Assembly (NCBI GenBank): GCA_001515955.1
Contig: LOES01000157.1
Span: forward strand, 1-52,536
Reading direction: 5' to 3'
DNA from: Clostridia bacterium BRH_c25
GTDB taxonomy: Bacteria > Bacillota_A > Clostridia > Lutisporales > Lutisporaceae
Length of the DNA: 52,536 bases
The notes below the pieces were generated by a model. The model was given only the letters and a program-made list of their open reading frames with translations. It was not told the origin of the DNA and made no database searches. Each line of letters begins with the position of its first letter. Within the stretch, counting starts at the first letter, position 1. Both the position numbers and the translations under genes were made by a program. Shown piece after piece: positions 8,842 to 15,864 of this stretch.

Positions 8842-8990
8842 CGTTTACTAGTAATTAATCACCTTATCAATCATTTTCAAAAATCAGCCCCTTTCATATA
8901 TACTAACCGGTCGAGTTTATTATCGCATATAACGGTTTACTTTAACAGGGAAATGTTGATTATAATAATTCTTTCCCGCATAGCCTATGT

Positions 8991-9260
8991 CTACTTCCCG
9001 GCTGTACGCACTATTTTTCTGATACTGTCTTCGGACAGGCAGAATATTGCTGCAAGCTCTGCAGTTTTTACTCCATTCTTATAAGCTTCACAAATCTCAT
9101 AATTCCTGTTATTTATAACCGTTTTGGCACCGTTGTTTTCACCCCAGCCGGTCCTGTTTTCTTCCTTTTTAGGGATATAGACCAGATTACCTTGAACATA
9201 TTCCTGCAATTGCTCAAGCAGTTCAGGCGGGAGAATCACCTTCCCATTTTTGTAATCCAC
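8991..9260 (-). CDS. CD3324-family small DNA-binding protein (Mor-like HTH)
   Basis: This 89-residue protein is of the type annotated CD3324 in clostridia. The N-terminal segment (YKNGKVILPPELLEQLQEYV, then GNLVYIPKKEE) and the C-terminal helix-turn-helix (YKNGVKTAELAAIFCLSEDS) match the family, which resembles the Mor transcription activator fold. The GTG at 9260 is chosen because AAGGAGG lies nine bases upstream and the family starts at this point; an upstream in-frame start at 9302 lacks support. It is monocistronic. Targets are unknown. Confidence 0.8.
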   Translation of the reverse strand: MDYKNGKVILPPELLEQLQEYVQGNLVYIPKKEENRTGWGENNGAKTVINNRNYEICEAYKNGVKTAELAAIFCLSEDSIRKIVRTAGK

Positions 9261-9364
9261 TAATGAAAACCTCCTTGACCATGATACTGATTGTCTTCTC
9301 ACAGACAGATATTTTCATTAATTTCACCCCCTTGGCCTGATTGTCTATATTATTTCAAATATAG

Positions 9365-9520
9365 CTACATATATTTTACTATATTTTCCCTTATGTCAGC
9401 AACGTCGGTAATATTACAAAACAAAAACAATTCAGTTGCCGGTATTACAGCATCAACTCCGACTATACCTGACCCCCCTATTGCCTCACCTCGCCTGGAA
9501 TTAAAAACAAGCTTATTCAA
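9365..9520 (-). pseudogene. Possible remnant or small ORF of unknown family
   Basis: A 51-codon minus-strand frame starting at a TTG (9520) has protein-like composition (for example GGSGIVGVDAVIPATELF) and an antisense frame typical of a coding shadow. It has no ribosome binding site and begins inside the T-run of the hydrogenase terminator. I do not recognise the family. It may be the tail of a lost gene. Confidence 0.2.
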
Positions 9521-9551
9521 AAGAAAACCCTGAGAGTTTTTCTCCCAGGGT
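9518..9551 (-). terminator. Rho-independent terminator of the hnd operon
   Basis: On the minus strand ACCCTGGGAG pairs with CTCTCAGGGT around a five-base loop and is followed by TTTTCTTTT. It lies 30 bases after the hydrogenase stop codon. Confidence 0.85.
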
Positions 9552-9579
9552 CTGCACCAATAGGTTGATACCTACCGAT

Positions 9580-11334
9580 TTAAATTCTTTCCCGCTCTTC
9601 ATAATGAGTATGAAGCAGTTCATGAGCCAGCTTACCGTATGGTTCTCCCAGATATTCCTTATACAGCTGTAATACCTCAGCATTCTCATGAGATTTTCTC
9701 AGCTTCTTACTTCTATCTTCCCGATAAATAGCTTCTTGACGTTTCTTAACGATTTCATCATTTCCATGGTGATACGGCTGACCGCCACCGCCAACACATC
9801 CACCTGGACAGGCCATGATTTCAATAGCATCATATTTTGATTTACCTTCCCGAATGCTTTCAAGCAGTGTGCGGGCATTTCTCAATCCGTGGGCGATGCC
9901 AATTTTCAGCTCTTTCCCTGCCACATCTACAGTGCCTTCACGCAATCCCTCCATGCCTCTCAACTGTTCAAATTCAACATTTTTCAGTTCTTCTCCCGTT
10001 ATCCACTCATAGGCTGTACGAATGGCCGCTTCAATGACACCGCCGGTGGTTCCAAATATGACCGATGCACCTGTGGTTTCTCCCAAGGGTCTATCAAATT
10101 CACTGTCATCAAGATTTTCAAAATCGATACCTGCCTCTTTGATCATAGCTCCCAGCTCCCGGGTGGTCACCACGATATCCACATTATTATGCTCATCCAT
10201 TGTCAGCTCTGCACGCTTTGCCTCTGCCTTTTTAGCAATGCAAGGCATGATAGATACCATAACTATATTATCAGGATCAATACCGTTCTTTTCTGCATAG
10301 TAGGTCTTAACAATAGTTCCAAACATTATATGTGGCGATTTACAGGTCGATGGTACCTCCAAAAGCTCTGGGAATTGATGCTCGATAAACTTCACCCATG
10401 CAGGGCAGCAGCTGGTCAATATAGGCAGTGTTTTATTGTTCTTGATTCGATGAATAAGCTCAGTGGCTTCTTCCATGATGGTAAGATCTGCGCCAAAATC
10501 CGTGTCAAACACGGCATCAAAACCCATTCGTTTTAATGCTGTAACCATTTTCCCCGTTACAATGGTTCCCGGCTCCATGCCAAAAAGCTCGCCCAGGGCA
10601 ACACGGATGGCAGGGGCAGTCTGTACAACAACATGTTTATCCGGATCATTGATAGCTTCCCAAACCTTATCGGTATGATAGACCTCTGTTAGTGCCGCCG
10701 TTGGGCATACCGATACGCATTGCCCACAGTAGGTACAGGAGGACTCAACCATAGGTATGTTAAAGGCAGGCCCTACAAAGGCATCAAAGCCACGCCCGAT
10801 TCCCGATAGAATTCCACAGGTCTGCACTTCGTTGCACGCGGTCTCACAGCGTCTGCAGTAGATACATTTATTAGCATCCTTTACAATAGCATCACTGGAT
10901 GTATCTTTGGGATAATCCATCCGTTCCCCTTCCCATCTGATTTCTCTTACTCCAAGCTCAGCAGCCAATGCCTGAAGTTCACATTCAAGGTTTTTAGGGC
11001 ATGTGAAGCATTCATTGGGGTGATTGGATAAAAGGAGCTCCACGGCCATTCTTCGGGCAGTGACAGCACGTATTGAATCCGTCCGGACCTCCATACCCTC
11101 CGTCAGCTTTGTGACACAAGCAGGGACCAGCATATCCCTTCCCGGGGCTTCTACCATACATACCCTGCAAGAGGCTGTCTGATTGACCATTTTTAAATCA
11201 TGCAAATCCAGATGACATAGAGTAGGAATCCTGACACCTGCTTCATGAGCCGCTTCCAATATGGTAATGCCCTCCGGCACTGTCAACTCCTGATTATTAA
11301 TTTTCACTTTAATCATTTTTCTATTTTCATCCAT
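9580..11334 (-). CDS. hndD: [FeFe] hydrogenase catalytic subunit HndD/HydA type
   Basis: This 584-residue catalytic subunit of a multimeric, probably electron-bifurcating [FeFe] hydrogenase couples H2 formation to oxidation of NAD(P)H and ferredoxin. Cluster ligands run in order. The N-terminal plant-type [2Fe-2S] cluster uses Cys40, 56, 59 and 73. A His-Cys3 [4Fe-4S] cluster uses His105 and Cys109, 112 and 118. Two ferredoxin clusters use Cys157-167 and Cys200-210. The H-cluster motifs are TSCCPAW (307-313), MPCIAKK (Cys365) and MACPGGCVGGGGQ (Cys509, Cys513). Length and domain order match HndD of Desulfovibrio. The start follows GAGGTG, four bases after the hndC stop. It is cytoplasmic and oxygen-sensitive by family knowledge. 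Confidence 0.97.
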   Translation of the reverse strand: MDENRKMIKVKINNQELTVPEGITILEAAHEAGVRIPTLCHLDLHDLKMVNQTASCRVCMVEAPGRDMLVPACVTKLTEGMEVRTDSIRAVTARRMAVELLLSNHPNECFTCPKNLECELQALAAELGVREIRWEGERMDYPKDTSSDAIVKDANKCIYCRRCETACNEVQTCGILSGIGRGFDAFVGPAFNIPMVESSCTYCGQCVSVCPTAALTEVYHTDKVWEAINDPDKHVVVQTAPAIRVALGELFGMEPGTIVTGKMVTALKRMGFDAVFDTDFGADLTIMEEATELIHRIKNNKTLPILTSCCPAWVKFIEHQFPELLEVPSTCKSPHIMFGTIVKTYYAEKNGIDPDNIVMVSIMPCIAKKAEAKRAELTMDEHNNVDIVVTTRELGAMIKEAGIDFENLDDSEFDRPLGETTGASVIFGTTGGVIEAAIRTAYEWITGEELKNVEFEQLRGMEGLREGTVDVAGKELKIGIAHGLRNARTLLESIREGKSKYDAIEIMACPGGCVGGGGQPYHHGNDEIVKKRQEAIYREDRSKKLRKSHENAEVLQLYKEYLGEPYGKLAHELLHTHYEERERI

Positions 11335-11338
11335 ATTT

Positions 11339-12988
11339 TCACCTCATTTCTTTTTGGGATTTATTTTCCGCCTTATATTTACTTTCACCCTGGGGGTGAT
11401 CAACATCCTTAATAAAGTCCATATATTCCTCCCAGAAATATTTCATGGTGCTAATGACGGGATTCGGAGCCGTTTGTCCGAGACCGCAAAGGGAGCCGTC
11501 CTTTATCATATAGCACAACTGCTTTAAAGCATCAATGTCAGCCATGGTAGCTTTTTTGCCGGTGATCTTGTTTAAAAGCTCATACATTCTCTTGGTACCG
11601 ATTCTACAAGGTGTGCATCTGCCGCAGGATTCATCCATGGTAAACTCCAGATAGAATTTTGCGATATTGACCATATTGTCTTTTTCATCCATGACAATCA
11701 TACCCCCTGAACCCATCATTGAGCCGATACCCTTAAGACTGTCATAATCAATGGGTGTGTCCAGGTCTTTTTCTGTAATTACTCCGCCGGATGGTCCGCC
11801 GGTCTGTACAGCCTTGAACTTCCGTCCTCCTTGTATGCCTCCGCCAATATCGTAGATAATTTCCCGGAGAGTGATACCCATCGGCACTTCCACCAGACCT
11901 ACATTATTGATTCTGCCGGCAAGGGCAAATACCTTTGTTCCTTTGCTCCCCTCTGTTCCGATGGATGCAAACCAGTCTGCCCCTCTTGTTATGATAGGAG
12001 AAATATTTGCAAAGGTTTCTACATTATTGACACAGGTAGGCTTCCCCCAATATCCTTCCTGGGCTGGATAAGGCGGTTTATAATTAGGCTCTCCCCGTTT
12101 CCCTTCACAGGAATTAATGAGGGCTGTTTCTTCTCCGCACACAAATGCTCCTGCACCATATTTCAGTTCTACATCAAAGTCAAAGCTTGTGCCAAAGATA
12201 TTTTTTCCCATTAGCCCCAGTTCTCTTGCCTGTTTAATGGCAGTATTCAGTCTGGATATTGCGAGAGGATATTCCGCCCGGATATAAATAATACCTTTAT
12301 CCGCTCCAATGGCATATCCGCCAATAGCCATTGCTTCCAATACACTATGAGGATCGCCCTCCAGGATGCTTCTGTCCATGAAGGCTCCCGGATCACCCTC
12401 ATCAGCATTACAGATGATAAACTTCACATCACTTTCCTGCTTCTTGGTAATTTCCCACTTGACACCCGTCGGAAATCCTCCGCCGCCGCGACCGCGCAGT
12501 CCGGATTTTTTTACTTCTTCAATCACTTGATCTCTGGTCATTTCCGTTATTGACTTTCCTAATGCCTCATATCCGCCCAATGCGATATATTCATAAATGT
12601 CCTCCGGATTAATCAATCCACAGTTTCTTAAAGCAACCCGCAGCTGCTTTTTATAGAAAGGCATGTCCTCTTGCCTGTTAATCCTGTTTTTTACTTCTGG
12701 CTCCTGATACAAAAGCCGCTCAACTCTTCTTCCCTTGATTATATGTTCATCTACAATATCCTTGGCATCCTTTGGTTTAACACGGACATAGAATACGTTA
12801 TCCGGTTCTATTTTGACAATAGGGCCTTGTTCACAAAAACCAAAGCATCCCGTTTTGATGATTTCTACTTCTTCCTCATATCCCCGGGCCTTGATGATAA
12901 GCCCCAAATTCTTGATTACTTTTTCACTTTCACTTGCCAAACAGCCTGTGCCTCCACAGACCATGATATTTGTACGGGCTCCTGCCAT
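11339..12988 (-). CDS. hndC: NAD(P)H-binding flavoprotein subunit of the hydrogenase (NuoF-like)
   Basis: This 549-residue NuoF/HydB-like subunit would bind NAD(P)H and FMN and pass electrons to HndD. It has an N-terminal thioredoxin-like [2Fe-2S] domain (Cys11, 16, 48, 52), the Gly-rich nucleotide/FMN region (GLRGRGGGGFPTGVKWE; later ICNADEGDPGAFMDR), and the N3-type [4Fe-4S] cluster in CGRCTPC (Cys455, 458, 461) with Cys501. The chain stops about 48 residues after that, so the C-terminal two-cluster ferredoxin domain of many HydB proteins is absent. The ATG at 12988 follows AAGGAGG; an upstream in-frame GTG/ATG adds six residues without a binding site. Confidence 0.95.
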   Translation of the reverse strand: MAGARTNIMVCGGTGCLASESEKVIKNLGLIIKARGYEEEVEIIKTGCFGFCEQGPIVKIEPDNVFYVRVKPKDAKDIVDEHIIKGRRVERLLYQEPEVKNRINRQEDMPFYKKQLRVALRNCGLINPEDIYEYIALGGYEALGKSITEMTRDQVIEEVKKSGLRGRGGGGFPTGVKWEITKKQESDVKFIICNADEGDPGAFMDRSILEGDPHSVLEAMAIGGYAIGADKGIIYIRAEYPLAISRLNTAIKQARELGLMGKNIFGTSFDFDVELKYGAGAFVCGEETALINSCEGKRGEPNYKPPYPAQEGYWGKPTCVNNVETFANISPIITRGADWFASIGTEGSKGTKVFALAGRINNVGLVEVPMGITLREIIYDIGGGIQGGRKFKAVQTGGPSGGVITEKDLDTPIDYDSLKGIGSMMGSGGMIVMDEKDNMVNIAKFYLEFTMDESCGRCTPCRIGTKRMYELLNKITGKKATMADIDALKQLCYMIKDGSLCGLGQTAPNPVISTMKYFWEEYMDFIKDVDHPQGESKYKAENKSQKEMR

Positions 12989-13021
12989 ACAAACCCTCCT
13001 TCGCAAACTATTTTCATTTCA

Positions 13022-13414
13022 TTATGCCCTTTCGAAATCCATGTTTAAGACCAAACTCTCTACGGGCTCTCCGCCTTTTAAATGCTTTTCGATAATCTGA
13101 TTAACCCTGTCTTTCTTTACGTTTCCATAAAGAACAGGCTTCTGACCCGGAATATTTACTTGAACAGTAGGCTCTGAATGACAGTATCCTATACATCCCA
13201 CCGGTATCACCTTGATATTGGTAAGCTTCTCCCTTGCAATCTCATCAACAAATTTGTTCAGAGTTTCCCTGGCACCTGAGGAAATACCGCAGGTAGCCAT
13301 TCCGATAAGGATTTCTATTTTATCCTCACTTGTTTCTCCACGTTCCCGCAGGCTCACTCTGCCTGCATGCTCCTCCCTTATTCTTTTCAGATCCTCTAAT
13401 GATTTTATTGGCAT
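13022..13414 (-). CDS. hndB: Thioredoxin-like [2Fe-2S] hydrogenase subunit HndB
   Basis: This is a 130-residue ferredoxin-like subunit of the thioredoxin fold. Cysteines at about positions 42, 74 and 78 (GMATCGISSGA, VGCIGYC) match the HndB family. It lies between hndA and hndC with short gaps (11 and 33 bp) in one transcript and is expected to relay electrons in the cytoplasmic hydrogenase complex. Its exact role is less defined than that of the other subunits. Confidence 0.92.
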   Translation of the reverse strand: MPIKSLEDLKRIREEHAGRVSLRERGETSEDKIEILIGMATCGISSGARETLNKFVDEIAREKLTNIKVIPVGCIGYCHSEPTVQVNIPGQKPVLYGNVKKDRVNQIIEKHLKGGEPVESLVLNMDFERA

Positions 13415-13425
13415 CTCAAAACCTC

Positions 13426-13938
13426 CTAACTGCGATATGCATTGATAATCTCATCCAAGTCCTCTTCCTTTACACGCCCAAACACCTTGTCATCCACCAT
13501 CACAACGGGAGCCAGCCCGCATGCTCCGATACAACGCACGTCCTTCAGTGTAAAAAGTCCGTCTTCCGTTATTTCATTGGACTCAATCGAAAGCTTTTCT
13601 TTCACCCTTTCAATGATTTTGTCAGCACCTCTAACAAAGCAAGCCGTACCCATACATACGCTTATAGTATGTTTTCCTCTGGGTTTTGTCGTGAAATATG
13701 AGTAGAAGCTGACAACCCCATACACTTCAGCACCGGGAATACCCAGTTTTCTGGCTACGAAGAGCTGAACATCTCTTGGTAAATATCCGAATATATCCTG
13801 TGCTTTATGCAGAATCTTTATTAGAGCACCCTTGGTGGTATCTAAGCTGTCAATAAAGCTCTCCAGTTCATCGTATTTTTCCTTTGGCAGCTCCTCACCT
13901 GTAGGTTCTGTAACGCTGATTGCTTGTGGTTTAGTCAT
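13426..13938 (-). CDS. hndA: NuoE-like [2Fe-2S] subunit HndA/HydC
   Basis: This 170-residue NuoE-like protein has an N-terminal helical domain and a C-terminal thioredoxin-like [2Fe-2S] domain with Cys95, Cys100, Cys136 and Cys140 (CMGTAC, RCIGAC). It is the first gene of hndABCD and provides an electron-transfer cluster next to the NuoF-like subunit. The ATG at 13938 is preferred; it lies eight bases after GGTGG within a GGAAGGGTGG purine stretch, and an in-frame GTG at 13950 would sit inside that stretch. Confidence 0.95.
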   Translation of the reverse strand: MTKPQAISVTEPTGEELPKEKYDELESFIDSLDTTKGALIKILHKAQDIFGYLPRDVQLFVARKLGIPGAEVYGVVSFYSYFTTKPRGKHTISVCMGTACFVRGADKIIERVKEKLSIESNEITEDGLFTLKDVRCIGACGLAPVVMVDDKVFGRVKEEDLDEIINAYRS

Positions 13939-13965
13939 AATAATCACCACCCTTCCTAAATATTG

Positions 13966-13993
13966 GGGTATATCAATTCTAATTAATATACCC
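13966..13993 (-). promoter_or_regulatory. Inverted repeat at the hnd promoter region
   Basis: GGGTATAT (13966-13973) and ATATACCC (13986-13993) are perfect arms with a 12-base spacer, immediately upstream of hndA. On the coding strand the left arm contains TATATT, a plausible -10, so a protein bound here would control the operon. It does not resemble the Rex consensus (TTGTTAA-N4-TTAACAA). Confidence 0.45.
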
Positions 13994-14040
13994 TTTTCAT
14001 AAATATTTAAAACAGTTTTGTTGTCCGTGTTAGTGAATTC

Positions 14041-14119
14041 GTTCAGCCATAGCTGAACATCGAGGATTCAGCTGGGAACTCTACTCCACCTTGCAGAAGG
14101 CGGAGTCTTGGAATTATGA
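14041..14119. repeat. Hairpin plus displaced copy of the iscU-like gene 3' end
   Basis: Bases 14083-14119 on the plus strand match 18577-18541 on the minus strand at 33 of 37 positions. That second segment is the coding end of the IscU-like gene, and this copy would read LAEGGVLEL-stop. A small hairpin (GTTCAGC-CATA-GCTGAAC) lies just upstream at 14041-14058, and a related, longer hairpin lies at 18459-18494. The rest of the iscU gene is absent here. The two copies bracket the 14.1-18.5 kb island. Confidence 0.7.
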
Positions 14120-14120
14120 T

Positions 14121-14154
14121 AAAAAAAGAGGCCATCCTATAAAAACAATAGGAT
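14121..14154 (-). terminator. Terminator of the MerR-type regulator gene
   Basis: On the minus strand ATCCTAT pairs with ATAGGAT (7-base loop), followed by GGCCTC and TTTTTTT. It lies about 30 bases after the regulator stop codon. Confidence 0.75.
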
Positions 14155-14180
14155 AGTCCCCAAATTAAATAATACTGCTT

Positions 14181-15458
14181 TTAGCTGGTGCCTTTGAAAC
14201 CATGCATAAAGTAAGTGCTTAACCCCAACTTCTCTCCACGGATGTGATAAGAAAACGATTCGTCTTCGCCGGAATCCGTAACATAACCAATATTGTCGTA
14301 GTCGAGTGCTTCCTCCCATATCTCCTGCATGTATTTGCGGAAATACGCGATGTCGAAGCACTTTTCCCATGTTTCAGGATATTGACGATATAATTCCTGG
14401 ATTGAAGGGCTACCGGGTAATTCCTGGATTGAAGGGCTACCGGGTTTAAGGGAAAAAAATGCACCGATAGCATAAGTGTTTTGATGAAAATAACGGGTCA
14501 GAGCATCAGTTGCATAGCCGTTATGAAAGATCGCGTACTCATTGGCGGCATCAAAATCTATATAGATATCAACGCAATTGTTTTTCAATGGCAAAAGGTG
14601 GCTGCCCGCTGCAATATAAAGTACCTGAAGATCCAAATTCAGCTTGTCAATCAGGTTTTTATACACTGCTACAATTTCGGGATATTTATCGGTGATGATA
14701 TAGTAGGCATCTTTGTCCATAGCTTCAAAATTGGAATGACAGAAGCAGTAATTATTGACAAAGTCCTCTAAAATAAGTTTACCTTTCGTATCACATTTAT
14801 TCAAACGCTCCAGCATCCAGTGATAAGCCTTTTGCATCAGGGTGATTAAAGATGGGCTCATCATACGATAGCAATTACGTTCAACATCAGGACCATCATA
14901 TATGCTGATCTTACCAGGCTGTCCTATCAATATCCCATTTTGGATTGTTGCATTAAACCCACAAGCGCAGTTCAATCCTCCTGAGATTATTTGATCTCTT
15001 TCAATATTGCAATTGCTGATGCTCAAATTACTCTGACAATGCGGACAAGCAAGATATGGTAAAAAGGTCAGAGGCACGCCGCTTTTGCGCTTGATTGCGT
15101 CAGTATGCTTGCTGGAGGTGCTAGATATTTCCTTTTGCAGGTCGTTTATCACTTTATGCAGATGTGCTTTTTCACCTAAAAGCACTTTTTTTTGAGCTAC
15201 AAGGATGTTGATATAGTCGCTTAATTCTTCGGAACTGTCCAAGTTACTCAATCTCTTTAAGGAAAGTATTTTGTGGATATCGGTAATGGAAAAGTGAAAG
15301 AATTTCAGTTTCTGTAATAATTTCATGTCTTCTATATCCCGCTCACAGAAATCATAACGGTCGTTTTTAGTAACAGGCACCAAGAGACCTTTGTTGATAT
15401 AGTATCTTATCGTTTCCGATGTAAGATTGAAATGTTGACTAAATTGACCTATTTTCAT
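14181..15458 (-). CDS. MerR-type regulator with zinc-ribbon and methyltransferase-like domains
   Basis: This 425-residue protein starts with a MerR DNA-binding domain (residues 1-70, MKIGQFSQHFNLTSETIRYY) and a coiled coil at about 80-115. A zinc ribbon follows (Cys138, Cys141, Cys164, Cys166), resembling the one at the N-terminus of RlmA-like methyltransferases. The C-terminal half (about 200-420) looks like a degenerate SAM-methyltransferase fold, with LPLKNNCVDIYIDF matching the usual LPF-DNSVD motif but no clear glycine-rich motif I. It may therefore sense rather than methylate. It is divergent from the symporter operon, which it probably controls. A recent 27-bp in-frame duplication lies at residues about 339-356. 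Confidence 0.8.
   Translation of the reverse strand: MKIGQFSQHFNLTSETIRYYINKGLLVPVTKNDRYDFCERDIEDMKLLQKLKFFHFSITDIHKILSLKRLSNLDSSEELSDYINILVAQKKVLLGEKAHLHKVINDLQKEISSTSSKHTDAIKRKSGVPLTFLPYLACPHCQSNLSISNCNIERDQIISGGLNCACGFNATIQNGILIGQPGKISIYDGPDVERNCYRMMSPSLITLMQKAYHWMLERLNKCDTKGKLILEDFVNNYCFCHSNFEAMDKDAYYIITDKYPEIVAVYKNLIDKLNLDLQVLYIAAGSHLLPLKNNCVDIYIDFDAANEYAIFHNGYATDALTRYFHQNTYAIGAFFSLKPGSPSIQELPGSPSIQELYRQYPETWEKCFDIAYFRKYMQEIWEEALDYDNIGYVTDSGEDESFSYHIRGEKLGLSTYFMHGFKGTS
14392..14445 (-). repeat. Exact 27-bp tandem duplication inside the regulator gene
   Basis: Two identical 27-base units (14392-14418 and 14419-14445) encode the repeated peptide GSPSIQELP. The unit length is a multiple of three, so the frame is kept. 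Perfect identity points to a very recent duplication or a phase-variable-type tract. Confidence 0.95.
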
Positions 15459-15485
15459 GCCGCCCCCCCTTTAAATAACTTCTAT

Positions 15486-15549
15486 ACCTAACTGCAGATG
15501 TTTGTGTTTAGGTCGTGTTATTATATAAAAAATAAACGAAGTTTCGTAA
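15486..15549 (-). promoter_or_regulatory. Promoter and dyad of the MerR-type regulator gene
   Basis: Reading leftward: -35 TTACGA (15549-15544), an 18-base spacer, -10 TATAAT (15525-15520). A dyad with arms ACCTAA (15486-15491) and TTAGGT (15508-15513) covers the transcript start, as expected for autoregulation. The rest of the 15460-15700 gap is AT-rich with no reading frame I can support. Confidence 0.5.
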
Positions 15550-15704
15550 TGTTAAAATTTCGATCACAAATACCTATTGTAGTACACCTAGCTTTACTTG
15601 GTATTATAGTTATGATGATAGATCAATCAGATATATATTAGAATACTTTCATTATATAAATAGTACAAATAAATCACAATAATTATTTGTTATTTCGAAA
15701 CAGC

Positions 15705-15736
15705 TTGGACTCATTTGCATTAAGCATTGATATAAT
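15705..15736 (+). promoter_or_regulatory. Probable promoter of the symporter operon
   Basis: A perfect -10 TATAAT (15731-15736) lies 24 bases before the small-peptide start codon. The best -35 is TTGGAC (15705-15710) with a long 20-base spacer. The long spacer is typical of promoters activated by MerR-family proteins. Confidence 0.45.
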
Positions 15737-15759
15737 CGTCAGGGAAGGGGGTGTACATA

Positions 15760-15852
15760 ATGGTTTCAGGCGGAACCTGGTTTATTTTCTTTACTCCTCT
15801 TTGGAGCAGTATCCTTATTTCCTACTGGTTCTATAAAAAAGCAAATTTTTAG
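15760..15852 (+). CDS. 30-residue membrane peptide preceding the symporter
   Basis: This short gene (ATG 15760, ribosome binding site GGAAGGGGG) encodes one hydrophobic helix (WFIFFTPLWSSILISYWFY) and a basic tail (KKANF). It ends 12 bases before the symporter GTG, and its own stop overlaps the symporter ribosome binding site (TAGGAGGTGG). Small one-helix accessory proteins are known next to some sodium symporters (for example MetS with MetP), so a role in assembly or activity of the PutP-like carrier is inferred. Confidence 0.7.
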   Translation: MVSGGTWFIFFTPLWSSILISYWFYKKANF

Positions 15853-15864
15853 GAGGTGGTTTAA

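Noticed and set aside
8855..8910. Ten-codon peptide with GGGG-type ribosome binding site before the 8812 hairpin
   Set aside because: It is too short and unsupported to call a gene; mentioned only as gap content.
9291..9533. Plus-strand 80-codon frame before the hydrogenase terminator
   Set aside because: Its Ser/Pro/Thr-rich composition looks like the antisense of a former minus-strand coding stretch, and it has no ribosome binding site.
14137..14473. Alternative minus-strand frames overlapping the 3' end of the MerR-type gene (suggesting a frameshift)
   Set aside because: The long frame 14181-15458 is intact; the 27-bp duplication preserves frame, so no frameshift needs to be invoked.
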